A program made the translations under genes and the position numbers. Positions 56,971 to 64,000 of a stretch of DNA of 64,000 bases are shown piece after piece. Positions within the stretch are counted from its first letter, which is position 1; each line of letters starts with the position of its first letter. A model generated the notes under the pieces. That model was not told where the DNA came from, searched no databases, and worked only from the letters and a program-made list of their open reading frames with translations. This stretch comes from Allantophomopsis cytisporea. Its lineage: Eukaryota; Ascomycota; Leotiomycetes; Phacidiales; Phacidiaceae. Where the stretch lies: NCBI GenBank assembly GCA_024752435.1, contig CP103028.1:1116001-1180000 (forward strand). Reading direction: 5' to 3'.

Positions 56971-57629
56971 ATGTGGGTTTTGGCATATAAGCGATAGAGA
57001 TAACTTCAGCTCGATCGAATGACTAGGAGCAAAACTGGAGCATGGGAACGTGGGTTGTGATGTGATGTGGTGTGGTGCGTGTGGTTGGTGGCATAGCGTT
57101 GGCGTTTGGGTTCGCATTATCGGGATGAAAGGAAGGATTCGGATAAGGATCTTATTGGAATACATTTTAGGAATAAATGATATGGGTTTATCCTCGGTGA
57201 TGGTCTTTCTCTTTTGTGGGGTGGTGTTTGGTATGGTTTGTTTTGAGGGGCAGGTGAGCATGATATACTCGGCCTGGTTAATGTATTGTCAAGGAATAGG
57301 CACCGCTACCAGTGTGGGTTTGGGCGTAAGTGTTCGCATATATCCAACAAGAAAGATTTCTTTGGGAACATTTATTTATTGAGCATATATGTACAGTCAT
57401 GAGTTCATGTGCTCTGCTTCGCTCAAGAAAAACCCTTCGCTCTGCTCACTTTGCTTCGTTTTGTCTGTGCCTCCATTAAACTGCAAGGTCTATTCATTCA
57501 CACTCTCACGATGAGAAACGCTTTGTTGCCCACGATTCCATCCTTCCAAATGTATGAGCAAGCAACAAACATTGTGCTAATAGTCATGCTATTCTATATT
57601 TTATAACCCAAATGCTCCCCGGCACCCAA
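56971..57629. other. intergenic region between convergent genes
   Basis: This lies between the 3' ends of the rhomboid and helicase genes. Short frames at 57050-57382 and 57409-57606 have no recognised features. Confidence 0.5.
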
Positions 57630-60600
57630 TCACTGATCCAAACCATCCAATTCAACCAGCTTTGTAACAGCCCTCACTACCTCGTTGCCTCCCAAATCCA
57701 TTTCGGGCTCATCGATCTTCCTTGCTAATACGTCATCCAACATACCTCGCAGTCTGCTGACCAGGACACCGATTCTTGCCCATCCCCTTAATCTCAGCCA
57801 TCCATCAACCAGGAGACCTCTTCCGAGAGTATCCAATGTGATAGGGCCGGAGAACAACAATGCCGTATATGCGTTAAAGGCTGACAAAAATTAGTATCAA
57901 TATGCCAAGTTAATGATAGGGAATCAAGAACTTACGCGTTAGATCCCGAATGAAGACTTTACTCGTTGCCATCTTGTTGAAATAGCTCATGAACACTGCA
58001 CCGCCCGGGAATCCCTTGGCATCGAAGACGGTCGAAGAAGGATGCACGAAGACTCTTCCATTCTCCTGGTTGAAGAACTTGATTGTGCGTGCTTCGGGGT
58101 CAAGTTCCACCGCACCGCTAACACTCTGGGCAAACTTCTTGTCAGGGAAATCGATGCGTGCGAGTTGGGGGTTGAAGGCGCCTGCAATCAGGGAGCGGAT
58201 GAGGGAAATGTTGTCGTTTTGGGCATTCAGGGATGACTGGGATTTATGGGGGATGAAACCGATTTCGCGGAGGGAGGTCAGGTATTGGATTCGATTGGAG
58301 GCAATATCGGAAAGTGTCTGATAATTTAGGAAGGAATCGTTACACCAGTTACGCACTTCTCGTTGTGGAGTTCTAGTGCTGCCCATCTCGTCCCATTGTT
58401 CGAAGGCCCGAAGATCGGCGATCAGATCTCCGTGTCCTTGGGAAAAGGTTGCTCGGATGGCTTTGGACTCATCACGCTTATCTTGGGGAGATACGAAGGG
58501 CGATTTAACAGTCAAGACGGCAGCTATGGTGACACAGGCATCAAGGCAGCCGAACATGGCTCCATAAACCATAAGTTTGCCACATCGAAGGTCTGCAGGG
58601 ATCATGGAGAGATGACGACCAAGAGCAGTTAGATCATCACCGTCTAGAGCTCCCATACGTCCAAGAAGGTCCAGGGCTGAGTCAACGGCCATACTTTCTG
58701 GTGGGGTAAGAGCGCTGGCAAGGAACGAAGCTACTTCGATGATTCCCATAGCACGTACAGACAAGCAGAGCTGTTCCAATGGCACACGTCGGATCTCTGG
58801 CTCTGGTCTTTCCATCATCTTCGTCTGCTCAGCATTTCGGGTGTAGAGCTTGTAGCACTTTCCAGCGCGAACACGACCAGCACGACCACGTCTTTGCTTA
58901 CAAGCAGCTCGAGATGCCCACACTTCTTCAAGTTTACGCATGTTGTTCTGAGGATCATAACTCGTCTCCTTGACTCTACCAGTATCAATTACAGCCACAA
59001 TGTCATCGATGGTGATAGATGTTTCGGCAACATTGGTTGCAATAACGACCTTTCTTTTCCCAGACGGGGCGTGTGGGAACACTCTTCGTTGCTCGATACT
59101 CTGCAGCGACGCATGGAGTGGTAAGACGTGTAGCTTTGGAACACTCCGTAAATAATCAAGGCATCGATTGATTTCCATGACACCAGGCATGAATATAAGG
59201 ATACCGCCATCCTGATTGAGATGCGTCAATTCTGCATCGATCTCCTTGACAGTTTGGGTAATGAGATCATAATTGATCCTCATTCCAATGCTCTGGATGA
59301 TCTTTGAAACCTCAGCGTCCATACCAGCAGTATCAGCCTCGTCAGCATTGTCAGCACCTCGGCCGCCATAGCTAGAAGCATTGAAACCGGTCATGCGAAT
59401 GATATCGTCCAAGTAGTAATCTTCTACAGGATATGTACGACCACTGATTTCAACTCTTCCAACTTTACCATCTGCTCTGAAGTAGTCTTCAAATACTCCG
59501 GCATCTAGTGTAGCACTCATCAGTATCAACTTGAGATCCTTCCGCTTTCTCAAAACATCCCGAAGGAGCACAAGAAGAAAATCTGTATCCAGACTGCGTT
59601 CGTGGACCTCATCGATGATGACGTGGCTGATGTCTGCCAAGGAGGCAACTACATCATCACTGCTCCCTCCGGAGGTTTGCAAACGACGAAGCAGAACACC
59701 AGTAGTGACAAAGGTGATCTTGGTGTTCGGAGTAGCTTTTGACTCGCCACGAATAATATATCCAACCTCTTGTCCAACAGAAGAGCATCTTTCGTCACTC
59801 ACACGGTCCGCAAGACCCAAAGCTGAAATACGTCGTGGCTGAGTGCAGATAATCTTGGTTGCATCACCTAAAGCGTTCTGGTAAAGGTCGTCGAGAATGA
59901 ACTGTGCAGATTGAGTGGACTTTCCAGATCCAGTCTCTCCAGAAATAATAGTAACTTGGTGAGAATTGACAGTATCAATGATAATCTCTCGCATCTCCCA
60001 AGCCGGGAGAGTCCTTCGATCCGCAATGCGAGACTGTAGTTTTGGGTCTTGTTGTCTTCTGACCCATTCTTCTTTGCTACGGGGGTTCGGTGTCCAGTTG
60101 ATTGGTCGTGGATGTCTTTGTGTCTTTTGAACCTTTCTCCTTTTGGATGCTTTAACTTCACTTACAGTTGAAGCAGCAGCAGAAACTTCTCTCAATTTCC
60201 CAGGGTTCTCGACAATGCTATAGAAGTTCTGCTCAAGCCAATCAACAAGGAAAAAAAGCATTTGCTCTCCTAACAGGGTTTCCATGGCATGTGTGAGGGC
60301 CTTCTTCATGATACTGAGACGCAGGTATGCGGGCAGAGAGGCTTGGATAGAGATAACGGGTGCGGTATTAGGATATTCCTTCGACCTTCGAATTTGTACT
60401 GTTGGGTCAATCGGAGTATTTCGCCCTCTATTCGCAGGCTTGAATCGCACTCTACATACGTCTTTTGACGGCCTAGAAAAGTTCTCGCTAAAGACTGAGT
60501 GGAGACTGGTCATTTCTTCTTCCCAAGCCTCGTCTGCTTCCGCAGCACTAAGAGCCTCAGAATAAGATTCCATCGAGAGCGGGCTCTCTTCCCCACTGGA

Positions 60601-61859
60601 CATGAGTATGGCCTGTAGTGCTTCTGCAGCTTTACCTTCATCACCTCCATTGGAGTCAAACACCTGCTTACAAAGATCCAAAGCATAACCAGCTTCAGCC
60701 AGACGTTTTATCGCGCCCTCTCTCTTGAGGTCACTACTGCCCATACTGATCCCTGCAACGTATCCTTCTGGCAACGCCCATCTGGGAAGATCATCCTCAG
60801 GAACATGAATCAAGAGCCACTCCAGAGTTTCTTCGCGATCCTTGCATTCCTCCACAGCTTCCTGGATATGACTTTCCCGGAACTCTAGATTTTTGAATTC
60901 GTTGACAATAGAATGCTTCTGGAATTGCGACAACTTAACATCGTGAGGATTCCAAACAGCATTCTTCCTAATAAGTTCTTCGACAGCAGCTCGAGTACGC
61001 TTACCCATCTCGATCTTCGGAACTCTAGTCCATCCACGATGGATATTGTTTCCTCCGCTTGAAGGAGCACCGGGCCCTCCAGTCCGTAGAGGTATACCAC
61101 CAGGCCCACCAGGAGCAGCCGCAGCCTTTTCTTGTGCCTTTTGTCGTTCGTTTCTCTTCTTCTCCATGATGGCCTTTGCCTCTTCTCTTTCTCTGAGAGC
61201 AGCAAACGGATCCGCCTCATACATCCATGCCTTGCCCTCCCTGATATCCTCTTTCTTCAAAACTTCAAACTCGCCCTTCCATAAATCACGATAATCTGGT
61301 GGCATCATCATGTGTATATTTCGCATGCTGCAAACTCTGAAAAGACCATAAGTAGCGGCAAAGTGTCGTGCCTCAAGGGCTGTTGGTTTAGAGGCGAGGT
61401 GCTTATGTGATGGAGGTAATTTGAATGGAGCGAGTGTGACGAGTTCTTGGGTCTTCGGGTTCTTGGCTTTGAGTATCACCATCGAGGAATACCCCTCAGG
61501 GGTTTTAGACTATCCACAATTAGTAGCTATTCTCTATAATTTCGCATCCAGCATACCATAGTGTACTCAGGTTTCTCCCATTTCTGCTTCTGACAATGCT
61601 CAGAGAGCATGTTTACAGGTAGCTTACCCGTCCAAGAAGCGCCACCAATCAATTTCTTAACGTCTGGTCTCTTTGGAGCCTCCCCCAAGAGATCTGGCCC
61701 TGAAGGTCCAGCTGTCGCATCTTTGGGTTTCTTGGGTTTTGGATCCTTATCGGAATTCGAAAAGACGATAAAGCTATCATCAGCTGCTGGGGGTGCTGCA
61801 GGTTTCTTGCCACCACCGCTTCCAGGTTTCGGACCCTTTGTTTGTCCCTTCTTGACCAT
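57630..61859 (-). CDS. DExH-box RNA helicase, DHX29/DHX57-like
   Basis: Three exons (61859-61557, 61509-57936, 57880-57630) give 1375 residues; introns are 47 and 55 bp and all phases fit. The N-terminus is basic and low in complexity (MVKKGQTKGPKPG). A UBA-like segment follows (AIKRLAEAGYALDLCKQVF, about residues 360-400), then an RWD-like domain (EEMTSLHSVFSENF). The helicase core shows GETGSGKST (motif I, about residue 620), the DEVH box (motif II, about 735), SATLDA (III) and QRRGRAGR (VI). After it come the winged-helix/HA2 and OB-fold (DUF1605) regions, ending in RDLTPFNAYTALLF across the last splice. UBA and RWD domains before a DExH core are seen in human DHX57 and yeast YLR419W. Role in translation or RNA metabolism is inferred. 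Confidence 0.95.
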
Positions 61860-62671
61860 CTTTGGTCAAATGCGGCGAAGAAAGAATGTTGTTTGTGTGG
61901 GGGAAGGCTGGGGACTTTTCACAAGGCTGACAATGTGGGGGCAAAGTTATGCGCTAACTTATGGCGCTAAATAGATGTACCCTGAAAGTCGCCCCGGCAT
62001 ACACCGAGTAGTTACTACTTGATAATACCAAACGAAGTATGGAAGATTTGTACTCAGAATCCATAGGGCTTATGCTAGGAGAGAAGCAGAGACGAAGTCC
62101 TCTTTATACTACTCATTCCGTTCTTTTCGGTATCTTAGAATACCGACCTATAACTACTATGCACAGGCAGAGGCAACGATGTATCCTGAAGCTATGCATT
62201 TTACTAGCTAGATAAGGGTATATAATTTCTTCTCCCTGAGCCGTTCGGGTTTAAGGGAATAATACACTAAACATGTATAACTTTTTTTGTAATACAAGGG
62301 GATTATTAGTGTATATAGCAGAGCGTATATCAACTAACAGTTCTTCTAACATGTCAGAATTGATATATATATATATATATATAGAGAGACTCTGTTGCAT
62401 ATGTGTAGGCGCCCTTTGTATGTACGTGTATACCTACTTATTTGCTTGTAAAAACTGATGGTCTTAGGCTGAAAATCTAAAATGGCAGGCATTACGAGGG
62501 CTAAGTATACTCTAGTCTATGTGGATATAAGTATATTACCTAGGTTACAGATTGAATTTATAGCTTTAACACTTCTACCTAAACTCGCGGTTAGGTCAAT
62601 GGAAAATAAAATCGACATTATGTTGACGGATTCGTGATTGCCATTATTGATTTTATCTTGTATTGCAACAC
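61860..62671. other. intergenic region with (AT)n
   Basis: Promoter of the helicase gene and the 3' flank of the gene at the right edge. It contains an (AT)n tract at 62363-62383. No coding region is supported. Confidence 0.5.
62363..62383 (+). repeat. (AT)10 microsatellite
   Basis: About ten perfect AT units in an AT-rich intergenic stretch, directly followed by GAGAGA. Confidence 0.85.
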
Positions 62672-64000
62672 TCACAAGCCTAATCGATACGATGCCTGTC
62701 CAGGATCCAGAGTGTTGGTATCTCCGTTCCCCGGCCGTTGACACTTTACATGGTATGTTTGAAAATAGTGACAAAAATTGTCACACCAGGGAATTGAGAA
62801 GTCTTTTCCAGCAATAAGATTCACGCGCTCTTCGGACCATGACCCTGGTACGCCTGTCATTGCCGAGTACGCTGTGCGTGCGCTGGTTATACTCTGGAAG
62901 ATTGACCAAGGATCTGTGCTTAGGTACACAGATTCTATTTGCGAATCTATGGCTGGGTGTGTAACATGCTCCTCTGAGAAGTAGGAGCCAGTACATAGTC
63001 CGTTGAGAAAAGCAACGCGGTTGTCTTCAACTGTTGAGAAATTAAGATCCCCGTCCAGTAGCTTAGATAAATTATGGTACATGTCCTCATCAAAAGCTTC
63101 ACGTAGCTCTGCCTTGGACATTCCAGATTTTAGAAGCACTCTCTCTAGAAATCCAGCCATATCCATTTGTATAGAATACTGTAACAGAGTTACAAACTGA
63201 AATGTAACAGGATTCCAGTGAGACGTCCAAAAGAGGGGCTCAGTGACTTTTAATCCAGCCGATATGAGTATGAGTAGCCGGTTTGAACAACATGCTTCAA
63301 CGATCTCCTTGCTCTTCTTTCCGTGATATGTCCGAAGAAAGTCTAAGAGTCGTAGGGCTGCTGAATCCTGTAATCCTCGAAGATGACCGTCTGTGCCATC
63401 AACAAAGGCGTAGGTGTAACCCTTCTCTACTGCAAGTTGTAGAGACTTTCCCTGGGGGTCCTGAAACATAAGTCTACTGTTCTCGTACCAAAAAACTTCT
63501 CCTGCAAAATTGTGCTTCACGTGTCGTCCAAGTTCCATGACCCAAGACTCTTGGCTCTGCAAGCCACGGACTAATGGGACATTCTCAGTACCTTCGTGGA
63601 TCCGTAGCGCAGGTAACAGAAACTCCATTGGATCAAATGTGAAGTTCCGAAGAAGTAATTTCAGCAGCGCTTCAAATGCGCTAGATTCTTCCTTCCGAGG
63701 AACAGTAATCAAATAATTTAATACGTTGTATCCGAGTAGTTGACCGACTTCCTCTGAATATTGAAGTAAGAATTGAAACCATTCAAGAACTTCTGCAACA
63801 CCCCCTCTGAAGTGAAACACGTCCATCAAGTTACGTTCAGTATTGTCGATTATAGGTCTTGCACCACCAAGTGGGCGTTCATGCTTATCAAGGAAAATAT
63901 CAAATGGTGAGGCTCGCCGCTCTAAAAATAAATTTGCCATGCTCTTGCGGTCAAGTTTTCGTGCCGCAATAGCAAATTGGCTATCATAGTCATGTATTGC
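62672..64000 (-). CDS. fungal protein of unknown function, cut by the window edge
   Basis: The frame ends with TAG at 62672-62674 and is open to the right edge; an ATG exists at 63940, but the frame continues upstream for at least 20 codons (reading SQFAIAARKLDRKSMANLF), so the true start lies outside. At least 442 residues are visible. The edge segment with LFLERRASPFDIF resembles the end of an ankyrin repeat, which would suggest that ankyrin repeats lie upstream. The rest is mostly helical with several tryptophans and no known motif, membrane segment or catalytic signature. It resembles large unnamed fungal proteins with degenerate ankyrin repeats. Confidence 0.7.
   Translation of the reverse strand, partial: AIHDYDSQFAIAARKLDRKSMANLFLERRASPFDIFLDKHERPLGGARPIIDNTERNLMDVFHFRGGVAEVLEWFQFLLQYSEEVGQLLGYNVLNYLITVPRKEESSAFEALLKLLLRNFTFDPMEFLLPALRIHEGTENVPLVRGLQSQESWVMELGRHVKHNFAGEVFWYENSRLMFQDPQGKSLQLAVEKGYTYAFVDGTDGHLRGLQDSAALRLLDFLRTYHGKKSKEIVEACCSNRLLILISAGLKVTEPLFWTSHWNPVTFQFVTLLQYSIQMDMAGFLERVLLKSGMSKAELREAFDEDMYHNLSKLLDGDLNFSTVEDNRVAFLNGLCTGSYFSEEHVTHPAIDSQIESVYLSTDPWSIFQSITSARTAYSAMTGVPGSWSEERVNLIAGKDFSIPWCDNFCHYFQTYHVKCQRPGNGDTNTLDPGQASYRLGL

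Overview
The window is nuclear DNA of a filamentous ascomycete (Pezizomycotina). Most genes carry short introns of 45-141 bp with GT-AG borders and CTAAT/CTAAC-like branch points, and promoters are CT-rich with occasional TATA and CCAAT boxes. The gene set is also typical of filamentous fungi: a Zn2Cys6 regulator, a Dal5-type permease, a Pth11/rhodopsin-like protein, an OPT transporter, a cyanase and a CorA-like protein. The general look suggests Leotiomycetes, but that is inference. No rRNA, tRNA, CRISPR array or intact transposon was found.

Layout. 1-10.6 kb is accessory and decayed: an AT-rich block, a broken membrane-protein gene, a CorA-like gene, a GNAT gene, a trypsin-like/ankyrin gene broken by two stops, and a small membrane-protein gene. 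11.2-28.7 kb is gene-rich: cyanase, a tiny CaaX-repeat gene that looks like a mating-pheromone precursor, a Ybp/glomulin-like protein, an OPT transporter, a PFA3-like DHHC palmitoyltransferase, a coiled-coil protein and a secreted TolB-like propeller. 28.7-32.4 kb is a gene-poor, AT-rich, repeat-bearing gap. 32.4-40.8 kb holds a rhodopsin-like membrane protein, a seven-exon permease, a divergently transcribed Zn2Cys6 regulator and a type-B carboxylesterase, which together resemble a small nutrient-use cluster. 40.8-45.8 kb is another decayed stretch, with gene fragments, an RTA1-like pseudogene and a diverged tandem duplication. From 45.8 kb come a small secreted protein and a Cys-rich peptide, then housekeeping genes: DNA polymerase delta, a serine palmitoyltransferase small subunit, a rhomboid protease and a DExH RNA helicase. 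A fungal gene of unknown function runs off the right edge.

The most interesting item is at 13119-13352. It is a two-exon gene for a 59-residue protein that starts MPS, carries three tandem 11-residue units each ending C-x-V-M, and ends in a true CaaX box, CVVM. This fits an a-factor-like lipopeptide pheromone precursor with repeated CaaX-like units. A second theme is decay: three genes carry seven in-frame stops that can each be explained by a single C:G to T:A transition, and diverged repeat pairs occur within the window.

Exon borders were worked out by hand from splice motifs, reading-phase checks and protein continuity. No database search was possible.
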